Notes under the pieces: model-generated
Told to the model about the DNA's origin: nothing
Database searches by the model: none
The model's input: the letters and a program-made list of their open reading frames with translations, nothing else
Source of the DNA: Siderastrea radians
Taxonomy: Eukaryota > Cnidaria > Anthozoa > Scleractinia > Rhizangiidae
Assembly (NCBI GenBank): GCA_964017195.1
Contig: OZ024898.1
Location: 936,001-1,000,000, forward strand
Length of the DNA: 64,000 bases
Direction: 5' to 3'
Made by a program: the position numbers and the translations under genes
Shown: positions 45,201 to 46,877 of the stretch, piece after piece
Layout of the letters: each line of letters opens with the position of its first letter
Numbering within the stretch: position 1 is the stretch's first letter

Positions 45201-45564
45201 GATCTTCCGATGACATCCGAAGTTGTTATCTCTCACATATCCCTTTGCAGAATACCCAATTGTTCCGCCCATCAAAGGCGTCTATCAAGGGTAGCTATAT
45301 CCACCGTCAATCGGACAGGCCTCAAAAGCCAGGTCCTACATGACGTCCCGACAGATAATTTAGCCTTCTCGGAAATTGCTTTCACAGAATACACAGTTAT
45401 TACGGCAACCTAAGCCTACGAGCAAGGGAAAGTTTATCTACAGACAAGAGTCGATTACCAGGTCCACAAAACCGGACAAGCCTTACAAGATCAAGCCGAA
45501 GAACATAAAGACACACAGGACACCTCACCTTGAGTACACGGTCCAGAGGGAAAGTAACTTGTAA
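4482..45564 (+). CDS. ADAM17: ADAM17/TACE-type transmembrane metalloprotease (whole gene)
   Basis: A sheddase that cleaves ectodomains of membrane proteins at the cell surface. Hand-joined exons: 4482-4554, 7238-7358, 7455-7588, 11620-11708, 19126-19226, 19996-20063, 20257-20393, 32825-32911, 33283-33375, 34378-34516, 34967-35074, 36363-36368, 37004-37128, 37879-37948, 38710-38842, 39602-39772, 41977-42187, 43428-43592, 44011-44064, plus one of three last exons. With the longest tail this gives 753 residues (human is 824, with a longer tail). Domains in order: signal peptide (1-22), prodomain with candidate cysteine-switch Cys180, furin site RKRR (203-206), catalytic domain with [12 protein letters not shown] (383-394) and Met-turn YIMYP (412-416), disintegrin domain, membrane-proximal cysteine-rich domain, juxtamembrane helix (about 629-650), transmembrane helix (about 654-675), short basic tail. 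Co-linearity with human ADAM17 is clear in every exon except the tail. The gene is spread over 41 kb because of repeat insertions. Confidence 0.93.
6328..7091. mobile_element. MITE family B copy 1, split by a foldback element
   Basis: Terminal inverted repeats TGTGGTTCTAGAAAATATCC and its near-complement GAATATTTTCTGGAACCACA. Body shares 'ggaatttccag' and 'tttaaaggaaag' (reverse sense) with copies at 19271-19455, about 19583-19712 and 35867-36063. This copy is interrupted at 6424-7000. Lies in ADAM17 intron 1. Confidence 0.7.
6424..7000. mobile_element. 577-bp foldback element inserted into MITE B
   Basis: Ends GTGTATATGACA / TGTCATATACAC, with long inverted arms of about 250 bp each around a short centre. 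Shared arm landmarks include 'tgatagaatctacacagtg' on both sides. Direct TTTAAA repeats flank it (6418-6423, 7001-7006), and the uninterrupted MITE B copy near 35955 has a single TTTAAA, so this is a real target-site duplication. Confidence 0.8.
7238..7358 (+). CDS. ADAM17: ADAM17 exon 2: prodomain
   Basis: Acceptor TTTTCAG. Encodes [18 protein letters not shown] and HKRDI..., which aligns with the start of the ADAM17 prodomain. It ends TTA GGA AG with the donor GCAAGT, a GC-AG intron, and joins to exon 3 to give GRHFKLHL (human has KRHFKLYL). Confidence 0.88.
7455..7588 (+). CDS. ADAM17: ADAM17 exon 3: prodomain
   Basis: Acceptor TTTCTCACAG. Encodes [17 protein letters not shown] followed by an acidic run and FYRGYDE. 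Matches the FKLYL...F segment of the ADAM17 prodomain. Ends in phase 1 at GTACTG. Confidence 0.88.
8913..9046. repeat. (ACTC)n tetranucleotide microsatellite
   Basis: About 30 near-perfect ACTC units with a few CTCT and ATTC interruptions. It yields a spurious open frame of THSL repeats. Confidence 0.95.
9488..10062 (+). mobile_element. Solo-LTR-like repeat, copy 1
   Basis: Shares its layout with 24510-25093: a start like AATGGAACGTGAC, a TATATAAG-type TATA box (about 9787), a CCTCCCTCCCTTTGG block, 'ctggggtcactcc', 'gcgacttcccccaagctt', and an end like GGGGAGATAAG. TATA box, poly(A)-like segment and length fit an LTR. No internal gag/pol is adjacent, so it would be solo. Could instead be a non-LTR promoter-bearing repeat. 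Confidence 0.45.
10595..10969 (-). pseudogene. RecQ-like helicase N-terminal fragment, decayed
   Basis: Minus-strand frame contains [20 protein letters not shown] and [17 protein letters not shown]. This matches the start of RecQ-type helicase domains (LKPEQ...LL.GKDVLAVLPTGFGKS). The Walker A Gly before Lys is replaced (GFVKS), and no downstream helicase motifs are found in frame. Interpreted as a captured or retroposed relic in ADAM17 intron 3, not an active gene. Confidence 0.6.
11620..11708 (+). CDS. ADAM17: ADAM17 exon 4: prodomain
   Basis: Acceptor TTGTTAG. Encodes [20 protein letters not shown] and [10 protein letters not shown], corresponding to human GEPDSRVLAHIRDDDVIIRI. Ends in phase 0 at GTGAGA. 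Confidence 0.85.
11831..12008. mobile_element. MITE family A copy 2
   Basis: Starts ttaaacccttttagcccta and ends agggcttaatgggtt. Interior shares 'gatgagaataaagaaggtgatcac' style sequence (in part) with the other family A copies. Diverged ends. Confidence 0.55.
12185..13880. mobile_element. About 1.7-kb inverted-repeat DNA transposon, non-autonomous
   Basis: Perfect 16-bp terminal inverted repeat CTCCCGTACGAAAATT / AATTTTCGTACGGGAG. Sub-terminal GAGCGAGACA / TGTCTCGCTC motifs are repeated and inverted in both ends (about 12210-12330 and 13600-13860). The interior (about 12360-13550) has no transposase-like frame. Inserted in ADAM17 intron 4. Confidence 0.75.
14326..16096. mobile_element. About 1.77-kb inverted-repeat DNA element with CGCAAGAA sub-terminal repeats
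   Basis: Perfect 15-bp ends CAAAAATAATGCACG / CGTGCATTATTTTTG. Both ends carry many GCGCAAGAACTTCTTGCG-type palindromic sub-terminal repeats (14340-14515 and 15900-16080). No recognisable transposase. Sits in ADAM17 intron 4. Confidence 0.75.
16890..17210. repeat. Dispersed repeat related to 54957-55500
   Basis: Shares 'cagttgtggacaaattcatatcgacatt', 'gctgagtcatcag' and 'tttaaacattacgtcat' blocks, ending in a CACGCCGGTT-type sequence, with the tandem pair at 54957-55209 and 55222-55500. Confidence 0.6.
17620..17920. repeat. Dispersed 'GCCCCAGGGGC' repeat, partial copies
   Basis: Two partial copies of a unit with AAGAAAAGCCCCAGGGGCAT, a GGTCTGGGGCAAGTGACC block and 'aagatacaagcc'. Further copies at about 18690-18925 and, reversed, at about 58700-58990. 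Confidence 0.6.
18054..18131 (+). tRNA. tRNA-like sequence, degenerate
   Basis: Box A-like TAGCTCAGTTGGTGG and box B-like GGTTCAAATCC at the right spacing, with a good T stem GTGGG/CCCGC and D stem GCTC/GAGT. The acceptor stem pairs only partly, and the anticodon stem has end mismatches. If read as a tRNA, the anticodon would be TCT (Arg). More likely a pseudogene or a SINE head. Confidence 0.4.
18942..19068. repeat. Three tandem units of about 43 bp
   Basis: Three copies of 'gggtattactagaccccgtc' followed by 'ctgacggcggggt' and a poly-A run. Each unit contains a small hairpin ACCCCG...CGGGGT. Confidence 0.8.
19126..19226 (+). CDS. ADAM17: ADAM17 exon 5: prodomain
   Basis: Acceptor CATTTTGCAG. 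Encodes [20 protein letters not shown] then [13 protein letters not shown]. Human has [20 protein letters not shown] here. Consensus donor GTAAGT, phase 2. Confidence 0.9.
19271..19455. mobile_element. MITE family B copy 2
   Basis: Begins tgcagttccagaaaatatccat and ends ggatattctccagagcaaca, with inner 'ggaatttccag' and G-rich tracts. Located just after ADAM17 exon 5. A shorter, more diverged copy follows at about 19583-19712. Confidence 0.65.
19996..20063 (+). CDS. ADAM17: ADAM17 exon 6: cysteine-switch region
   Basis: Acceptor ATTTTTAG. Encodes [20 protein letters not shown]. Cys180 in FCGHD aligns with the prodomain Cys (human VCGYL) considered the candidate zinc-binding switch residue. 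Donor GTGAGA, phase 1. Confidence 0.88.
20257..20393 (+). CDS. ADAM17: ADAM17 exon 7: furin site and start of the catalytic domain
   Basis: Acceptor CTCTCTAG. Encodes [20 protein letters not shown] (203-206) is a proprotein-convertase site separating prodomain from enzyme. It then encodes [16 protein letters not shown], matching human CKLLVVADHRFYRYMG. Donor GTAACT, phase 0. Confidence 0.93.
20572..22784 (+). mobile_element. Non-LTR (LINE) retrotransposon, 5'-truncated and mutated
   Basis: Reverse-transcriptase frames in ADAM17 intron 7. Motifs: [32 protein letters not shown] (first catalytic Asp), [20 protein letters not shown], and YADDLIIL at about 21337-21360 after a frameshift. The C-terminal part has a CPLC...H...C cysteine-histidine knuckle (about 22320-22380). 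Broken by a frameshift near 21310, a stop after YADDLIIL and a TGA at 22126-22128. The 3' end runs into a (ACT)n/(CCACTA)n tail at 22706-22781, as expected for a LINE ending in a simple repeat. Endonuclease missing. Same strand as ADAM17. Confidence 0.9.
22706..22781. repeat. (ACT)n / (ACTACC)n microsatellite at the LINE 3' end
   Basis: Trinucleotide array immediately after the LINE's 3' end. Gives false poly-Thr and poly-Ser frames. Confidence 0.95.
23677..23706 (+). ncRNA. Hammerhead-ribozyme-like core
   Basis: CTGATGA, a stem TGCCTC/GAGGCA with GCAT loop (one U-U mismatch at its base), then GAAAC. A mutated minus-strand relative at 28940-28965 keeps CTGATGA and a changed but still paired stem (TGCTT/AAGCA). 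Confidence 0.4.
23825..23873. repeat. (AT)n microsatellite
   Basis: Two TATATA runs around a short AAAATTATA break. A second long (AT)n is at about 24187-24231. Both abut Penelope-derived pieces. Confidence 0.9.
23880..24190 (+). mobile_element. Penelope-like element 3' end (GIY-YIG C-terminus and UTR)
   Basis: Frame from 23880 to TAA at 24021-24023 encodes [19 protein letters not shown] then [19 protein letters not shown], the C-terminus of a Penelope GIY-YIG endonuclease. The following UTR holds a hammerhead-like core (24094-24128), an AATAAA-like sequence, and ends near the (AT)n. Same family as 30407-31600. Confidence 0.75.
24094..24128 (+). ncRNA. Hammerhead-ribozyme-like core (Penelope UTR)
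   Basis: CTGAAGA (fits CUGANGA), then GTGTGG pairing with CCATAC (including one G-U), then GAAAC. No extra base at the stem base, so this is the cleanest core in the window. The related copy at 31506-31540 has A where this has G in the inner stem, turning a G-U into an A-U pair. Confidence 0.45.
24510..25093 (+). mobile_element. Solo-LTR-like repeat, copy 2
   Basis: Starts TGTTAATGGAACGTGAC, has a TATA box (GATATAAAAG, about 24787), CCCTCCCTCCCTCCCTTTGG, a CAATAAACTAGGGTCACTCC poly(A)-like block and GCGACTTCCCCCAAGCTT; ends in GCTGGGGAGATAAG. Same orientation and layout as 9488-10062 but clearly diverged, so they are independent insertions. Confidence 0.45.
25262..25552. mobile_element. About 290-bp MITE with (AT)n flanks
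   Basis: Inverted ends ATATCTACCTGGATTTTTGA / TCAAAAATCCAGGTAGATAT, embedded in TA-rich flanks consistent with insertion into TA sites. Confidence 0.7.
25560..26953. repeat. Non-coding repeat block ending in an imperfect hairpin
   Basis: No supportable gene. At 26838-26950 there is an imperfect palindrome: AACAATTATTCTAC ... GCTGGATATC ... ATAACCAAC paired with GTTGGTTAT ... GATATCCAGC ... GTAGAATAATTGTT. A signal-peptide-like frame at 26359-26616 has no other support. Confidence 0.45.
26954..27247. mobile_element. 294-bp MITE with AGAGCGGTTTTCA ends
   Basis: Terminal inverted repeats TATATAGAGCGGTTTTCA / TGAAAACCGCTCTATATA, continuing as AATGAGTGTCG on both sides with one mismatch. Interior has repeated 'ccaatca' motifs. 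Confidence 0.75.
27343..27366 (-). ncRNA. Hammerhead-ribozyme-like core (minus strand, left copy)
   Basis: CTGATGA, A, GGTC-TAA-GACC, GAAAC on the minus strand. Identical in core to the + strand copy at 28373-28396. Extra A at the stem base; short 4-bp stem. Confidence 0.3.
28373..28396 (+). ncRNA. Hammerhead-ribozyme-like core (plus strand, right copy)
   Basis: Same block as 27343-27366, on the opposite strand at the other end of the inverted element. Followed by GAAACGTTT, so stem III could form only from the self-complementary AACGTT, as in dimer-type hammerheads. That last point is speculation. Confidence 0.3.
28590..28875. repeat. Second copy of the 23.7-24.3 kb Penelope-end segments
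   Basis: Blocks at 28637-28682 ('ttattcaccgctctagttc' onward) and 28690-28773 ('caatctgctaatgtgcagaa' onward) repeat 23757-23802 and 24232-24313. At about 28775-28840 a minus-strand copy of the UTR of 23880-24190 follows, then an (AT)n. Confidence 0.7.
29344..29758 (-). mobile_element. Penelope-like element, GIY-YIG endonuclease part
   Basis: Open minus-strand frame encoding [20 protein letters not shown] (the YVG of GIY-YIG), [39 protein letters not shown] and [20 protein letters not shown]. Cys-rich linker, GIY-YIG core, Arg and Glu are present. No RT is joined, so 5'-truncated. A fold-back of the same sequence follows at 29767-29815. Confidence 0.85.
29684..29815. repeat. Inverted junction of two Penelope copies
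   Basis: Left arm 29684-29732 and right arm 29767-29815 are near-perfect inverted copies (landmark AGAAGGTGCATGCCTGACAA on the right), around a (CAGG)n-type spacer. Confidence 0.75.
29812..30406. mobile_element. 595-bp TTAA-ended inverted-repeat element
   Basis: 16-bp perfect ends TTAAGGTGGCTCCCTA / TAGGGAGCCACCTTAA. TTAA at both ends could be a target duplication, as in piggyBac-type elements, but the inner end GGTGGC is not the piggyBac norm. No transposase. It sits exactly at the break between two Penelope pieces. Confidence 0.65.
30407..31600 (+). mobile_element. Penelope-like element, RT C-terminus to GIY-YIG, frameshifted
   Basis: Three consecutive frames: (1) [40 protein letters not shown], a late-RT segment; (2) from about 30827, linker; (3) from about 31030, [39 protein letters not shown], then after an in-frame stop [20 protein letters not shown] to a stop near 31466. 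At least two frameshifts and one stop. The 3' UTR has a hammerhead-like core and AATAAA. Confidence 0.85.
31506..31540 (+). ncRNA. Hammerhead-ribozyme-like core (Penelope UTR, second copy)
   Basis: CTGAAGA, GTGTGGTCA/TGACCATAC (9 bp, one G-U), GAAAC. All 9 pairs form. Compare 24094-24128, where one changed base keeps pairing as G-U. Confidence 0.45.
31758..32150 (-). mobile_element. A different Penelope-like GIY-YIG fragment
   Basis: Minus-strand frame with [20 protein letters not shown], a YIGET GIY-YIG core, [10 protein letters not shown] and [17 protein letters not shown] (conserved Glu and Leu-x-Pro). Unlike the 29.3-kb and 31.0-kb copies in sequence, so a separate family. No RT upstream. 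Confidence 0.85.
32825..32911 (+). CDS. ADAM17: ADAM17 exon 8: catalytic domain
   Basis: Acceptor TTTTGCTAG. Encodes [20 protein letters not shown] then TGYGFEIAK; human has IDRVDDIYRNTSWDN...GYGIQIEQ. It is separated from exon 7 by a 12.4-kb intron full of retroelements. Confidence 0.92.
32938..33130. repeat. Dispersed 'aacccttttactcccaagagtg' repeat
   Basis: Shares 'tttcatttgagtggtcac' and 'tttcatccacagattcaa' with the minus-strand-like copy at about 45650-45780 and, in reverse sense, with the tandem array at 42590-43220. It lies in the intron after exon 8. Confidence 0.6.
33283..33375 (+). CDS. ADAM17: ADAM17 exon 9: catalytic domain
   Basis: Acceptor TTTCCTTAG. Encodes [20 protein letters not shown] and [11 protein letters not shown]. 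Includes the KHYN-like segment of the family (NHYNKL). Donor GTATGA, phase 0. Confidence 0.9.
33885..33970 (+). pseudogene. 3' half of a tRNA-like gene
   Basis: CCAGTATCGCAGAGGCCATGGGTTCAAATCCC is shared with the tRNA-like 34130-34202, and so is the following TTGAAATCTTTTTTTTTTTCAGGCTAAA and 'attgctacgcactg'. So the two loci are a local duplication. 5' half is absent. Confidence 0.6.
34130..34202 (+). tRNA. tRNA-like, possibly tRNA-Thr(AGT) derived
   Basis: 73 nt. Acceptor GGCTTCA/TGTAGCC (6 of 7 pairs), D stem GCTC/GAGC, anticodon stem about 4 of 5 pairs with loop CCAGTAT, T stem ATGGG/CCCAT with TTTGAAT loop. Anticodon AGT. Position 33 is C, not the near-universal U, and box B is GGTTTGAATCC. 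A T-run follows. Probably a tRNA-derived repeat rather than a working gene. Confidence 0.45.
34378..34516 (+). CDS. ADAM17: ADAM17 exon 10: catalytic domain
   Basis: Strong polypyrimidine tract and CCCACAG acceptor. Encodes [18 protein letters not shown] and [29 protein letters not shown] and LGLAYVG are hallmarks that separate ADAM17 and ADAM10 from other ADAMs. Donor GTAATC, phase 1. Confidence 0.95.
34783..34930 (+). mobile_element. tRNA-derived SINE, partial copy
   Basis: Box A GGTGTAGTGGTTAGTA and box B GGTTCGACGCC, then 'cagtccctgccatcgtgttg' and 'tccttagacaagaaacttta'. Two longer copies are on the minus strand at 50058-50280 and 61815-62060. Confidence 0.7.
34967..35074 (+). CDS. ADAM17: ADAM17 exon 11: catalytic domain up to the first zinc His
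   Basis: Acceptor GTTAATAG. Encodes [17 protein letters not shown], then [13 protein letters not shown]. The last complete codon is the first zinc-binding His (383), followed by a lone G before a weak donor GTATTT. Human continues directly with ELGHNFG, so the Glu codon must come from the next exon. Confidence 0.92.
35075..36362. other. ADAM17 intron before the microexon
   Basis: Contains an imperfect inverted repeat at about 35100-35225 (GAGAAAGAGTGTTTCATCTGGAT with its inverted partner) and MITE family B copy at 35867-36063. A pyrimidine-rich stretch (ttttttctcttccttttctaa) lies about 30 nt before the microexon. No other gene. Confidence 0.6.
35867..36063. mobile_element. MITE family B copy 4
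   Basis: TGTGGCTCCAGAAAATATCC at one end and ATGGATTTTTTCTGGAACAACACA at the other, with 'ttttaaaggaaagcatga' inside. This copy shows the uninterrupted target of the foldback at 6424-7000. Confidence 0.7.
36363..36368 (+). CDS. ADAM17: ADAM17 exon 12: candidate 6-nt microexon carrying the catalytic Glu
   Basis: Sequence AAATTG between a ...TTTCATAAG acceptor and a consensus GTAAGT donor. Spliced between exons 11 and 13 it reads CAT GAA ATT GGG CAC, giving H-E-I-G-H, and completes [12 protein letters not shown]. Without it the flanking exons still join in frame but give H-G-H, losing the catalytic Glu. HEIGH is common in reprolysin-family enzymes. Not demonstrated by transcript data here. Confidence 0.7.
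37004..37128 (+). CDS. ADAM17: ADAM17 exon 13: second half of zinc site and Met-turn
   Basis: Acceptor GCTTTCAG. Encodes [18 protein letters not shown], then [19 protein letters not shown]. The second and third zinc His residues (387 and 393) and the Met-turn Met414 are present. Human has GHNFGAEHDPDG...GGKYVMYPIAVSG. Donor GTACGC, phase 0. Confidence 0.95.
37310..37727. mobile_element. 418-bp MITE with TTTAAGGACAGTGCCTCC ends
   Basis: Terminal inverted repeats TTTAAGGACAGTGCCTCC / GGAGGCACTGCCCTTAAA, imperfect by one base. Interior contains inverted 'ttttctttttggatt' and 'tctaaaaagaaaaatgtg'. In the intron after exon 13. Confidence 0.65.
37879..37948 (+). CDS. ADAM17: ADAM17 exon 14: end of the catalytic domain
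   Basis: Acceptor CTTACACAG. Encodes [20 protein letters not shown] then CFT; human has [22 protein letters not shown]. Donor GTAGGA, phase 1. Confidence 0.92.
38710..38842 (+). CDS. ADAM17: ADAM17 exon 15: disintegrin domain, first part
   Basis: Acceptor TTTCTTTCAG. Encodes [20 protein letters not shown], then [15 protein letters not shown]...GEECDPG and CC..DC.L are disintegrin-fold cysteine motifs. Donor GTAAGA, phase 2. Confidence 0.94.
39225..39487. repeat. Degenerate tandem repeat, about 35-bp unit
   Basis: About seven diverged units around GCAGGGGATTTGAGATACC(CTGGGTTC), in the intron after exon 15. Confidence 0.75.
39602..39772 (+). CDS. ADAM17: ADAM17 exon 16: disintegrin domain, second part
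   Basis: Acceptor TTTCTGTTTAG. Encodes [20 protein letters not shown], then [17 protein letters not shown] and [15 protein letters not shown]. Matches human SPCCKNCQFE...YCTGNSSECPPP. Donor GTTGGT is unusual; phase 2. Confidence 0.93.
40020..41976. other. ADAM17 intron 16, no other gene
   Basis: Non-coding. From about 41040 to 41900 a LINE-like 3' region ends in AATAAAGGATCTACTACTACC, resembling the 3' tail of the LINE at 20572-22784. Frames in it lack recognisable RT motifs. Confidence 0.4.
41977..42187 (+). CDS. ADAM17: ADAM17 exon 17: membrane-proximal cysteine-rich domain
   Basis: Acceptor GATTATTTTAAG. Encodes [39 protein letters not shown], and ends [12 protein letters not shown]. Corresponds to human GKCKDGKCIPFCE...SCKVCCRD. 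Donor GTACTG, phase 0; the exact donor among GTTGGG/GTACTG is uncertain by a few bases. Confidence 0.9.
42210..42425. mobile_element. MITE family A copy 3
   Basis: Starts TTAACCCTTTAAGCCCCAAT and ends GGGGCCGAAAGGGTTAA. Interior matches family A ('ggagaatttgattaaa', 'ttctccttatag'). Lies just after exon 17. Confidence 0.65.
42500..43225. repeat. Tandem array, about 100-120-bp units
   Basis: First, three copies of a short CTGTGGTATCAAGGTAGTAA-type unit (42500-42595), then about six diverged units with 'ttcctgtggtgctgtttatta', 'ttggttcaaacttttgagtc' and 'gaaagctactgagcagtact'. In the intron before exon 18. Confidence 0.85.
43428..43592 (+). CDS. ADAM17: ADAM17 exon 18: juxtamembrane helix and transmembrane segment
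   Basis: Acceptor TTTTCTTACCAG. Encodes [20 protein letters not shown], matching the amphipathic juxtamembrane (CANDIS-like) segment of human ADAM17 (VQDVIERFWDFIDQL). It is followed by the hydrophobic span [20 protein letters not shown]. Donor GTAGGT, phase 0. Confidence 0.94.
44011..44064 (+). CDS. ADAM17: ADAM17 exon 19: start of the cytoplasmic tail
   Basis: Acceptor ATTTTTGTAG. Encodes [18 protein letters not shown], a charged segment matching human DKKLDKQYE just inside the membrane. Phase 0 donor GTATTT. It can be joined in frame to any of three downstream acceptors. Confidence 0.85.
44160..44484. repeat. 325-bp near-perfect palindrome
   Basis: Left arm starts GACGAAACTAATCACAAGGT, right arm ends ACCTTGTGATTAGTTTCGTC. 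Centre is a GACGCGAC-loop-GTCGCGTC hairpin flanked by (AC)n/(CG)n-rich DNA. Located between ADAM17 exon 19 and the candidate last exons. Confidence 0.9.
44584..44622 (+). CDS. ADAM17: ADAM17 candidate last exon A (short tail)
   Basis: Good acceptor TTTGCTGTTTCAG, then phase-0 [12 protein letters not shown] and a stop. Using it would give a 707-residue protein. It lies beyond a 325-bp palindrome (44160-44484) that separates it from exon 19. It could be an alternative end or a chance acceptor. Confidence 0.45.
   Translation, partial: KSEKVFKTINTD
44654..44865. mobile_element. MITE family A copy 4
   Basis: Starts GAACCCTTAAAACCCTAAA, ends TATCCGGGCTTAAAGGTTAA, with 'gaataaagaaagtgatcacc' and 'ggagaatatgcat' inside. 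It falls between candidate last exons A and B. Confidence 0.6.
45251..45343 (+). CDS. ADAM17: ADAM17 candidate last exon B (tandem duplicate of C)
   Basis: Acceptor ATATCCCTTTGCAG. Phase-0 reading gives [20 protein letters not shown] then [10 protein letters not shown] and a stop; a 725-residue protein if used. The first 20 residues closely match candidate exon C ([20 protein letters not shown]), 12 of 20 identical, with several synonymous differences. Possible internal donors could also let it splice onward. Confidence 0.5.
   Translation, partial: NTQLFRPSKASIKGSYIHRQSDRPQKPGPT
45388..45564 (+). CDS. ADAM17: ADAM17 candidate last exon C (long basic tail)
   Basis: Acceptor ATTGCTTTCACAG, phase 0. 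Encodes 58 residues beginning [20 protein letters not shown], continuing through a Lys/Pro-rich stretch ([17 protein letters not shown]) and ending VQRESNL before TAA. Codon use looks coding (AAG, CCG, AAC, ACA, CTT, GAG). Gives the longest protein, 753 residues. Exon B, 44 bp upstream, is its diverged duplicate. Confidence 0.6.
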   Translation, partial: NTQLLRQPKPTSKGKFIYRQESITRSTKPDKPYKIKPKNIKTHRTPHLEYTVQRESNL

Positions 45565-45796
45565 TGGGATACTCTTAGTTAACCCTTTCATTCATAGTAG
45601 TGATCAAAGTAAAAATTCGAGAACAATCCCAAACTGCAAAAACAGATAATACCGAGCAAAAGTACTGCCAAGGAGATTTCATTTGAATGGTCACACCCTA
45701 GGATTTCATCCACAGACTCAAAAGCTAGAACTGCTTTACATGACTCCATAATTGATTCTGTGAGTGAAAGGGTTAAAGTAAAGTGATACCCCGTTA
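45565..45796. repeat. Sequence after the last ADAM17 exon, with a dispersed repeat
   Basis: A minus-sense copy of the repeat at 32938-33130 ('tttcatttgaatggtcac', 'atttcatccacagactc'). No clear AATAAA directly after exon C, so the real 3' UTR end is not visible. Confidence 0.5.
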
Positions 45797-46350
45797 ACCC
45801 GTTAAGTCTCAATAGTGGCAACAACGTATCTCTAACTTCTCCTTACAATCAATATAGCCTGTTCCAGGCGTTCAGGTGGTGGCGTGTGAACTAAAAATAT
45901 TGAGAACGGAGAATAAAAGAGAAGAGACTGGGGAGTATTTTTCCTTCGCGCGCCTTTCGCTTGTTGTTTCACGCGCAATCTCGTCCCCAGAGCCCGCGCG
46001 CATTTTAGGTCTGCGGGATCTTGCATCCTTGGTGCTGGCCAAAAGGAGTGCAGCCTCTGGGAACGAGATTGTTTCGCGTTCGCGCGCCACCACCAAGCTC
46101 GTTCCCAGGGTCTCTTCTTCCTGTCCCGTCCTTTCTCGCTCCAGGGCACGGGAAGAAGAGAGACCCTGGGAACGAGGTTGCGCCAGCACCTGAAAGCCTG
46201 GAACAGGTCACTAACAATATCACTCCATGATCAAACATACACGTCGTGAGAATGAAGCAAATGTATTGCTGTTTAAAAAATTCTCCTAAGGTTTATCACA
46301 AAAATATATGAAGTCTAGTAAGGAGAACATGCATGTTGATGTTGGGGGCC
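45797..46350. mobile_element. MITE family A copy 5, split by a 350-bp insert
   Basis: Left part starts TTAACCCGTTAAGTCTCAAT (45797-45857). Right part from 46208 contains 'aacatacacgtcgtgagaat' and ends near 46350. The pieces together match one family A unit. Confidence 0.6.
45858..46207. mobile_element. 350-bp element inserted in MITE A copy 5
   Basis: Inverted ends CCTGTTCCAGGCGTTCAGGT / ACCTGAAAGCCTGGAACAGG (about 27 bp with two mismatches). Contains an internal hairpin 46099-46178 (CTCGTTCCCAGGGTCTCTTC and complement). Confidence 0.7.
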
Positions 46351-46594
46351 ATCAGCCGGCCGCGAAAATCTGGCCTCATTAGCGGTTGACCAGTTTAATT
46401 GGGGGTACTTGACTTAAGAAAATGACACAATGAGCTTTTGTACGAGACTTAGGGCGGGTTTCACTGTAGTAACAAAATGCCGTAATATCTGCTATTTTGG
46501 ATCGACTGCCGAATATTGCGCAACTTTGGTCCACTTCATGTACATGTGCTTGAACGCTTCGCAGAGTAGTGCACAAGAGAGTGGCGCTTAAGGT

Positions 46595-46877
46595 GATTTA
46601 ACGTTAAAGAGGATGTATGAACCGACGGAAAGGCTTGCGTTACATATAAACAGTTGGCAAGTAAATGCTAATATATTCAAAGTAATGCGCAATGCATTCT
46701 TCCGTGATTTTTACTTTTCGTTGTAACCTACAGTGCAACAAAGAACAAAGAAACCAGATAAAAATCACGAAGCAATGAATAACGCATTACTTTGAATATA
46801 TTAGCATCTACTTGCCAACTGTGAATTTGTAACGCAACCTTCTCCGTCTTTTCATACATCCTTTTTAACGTTAAATC
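46595..46877. mobile_element. 283-bp MITE with GATTTAACGTTAAA ends
   Basis: Ends GATTTAACGTTAAAGAGGAT / ATCCTTTTTAACGTTAAATC. Arms stay paired inward through TACTTTGAATATATTAGC-type sequence on both sides. Confidence 0.8.

Noticed and set aside
45015..45275. Minus-strand 86-residue frame over the ADAM17 tail exons
   Set aside because: Shadow of the + strand exons; no motif.
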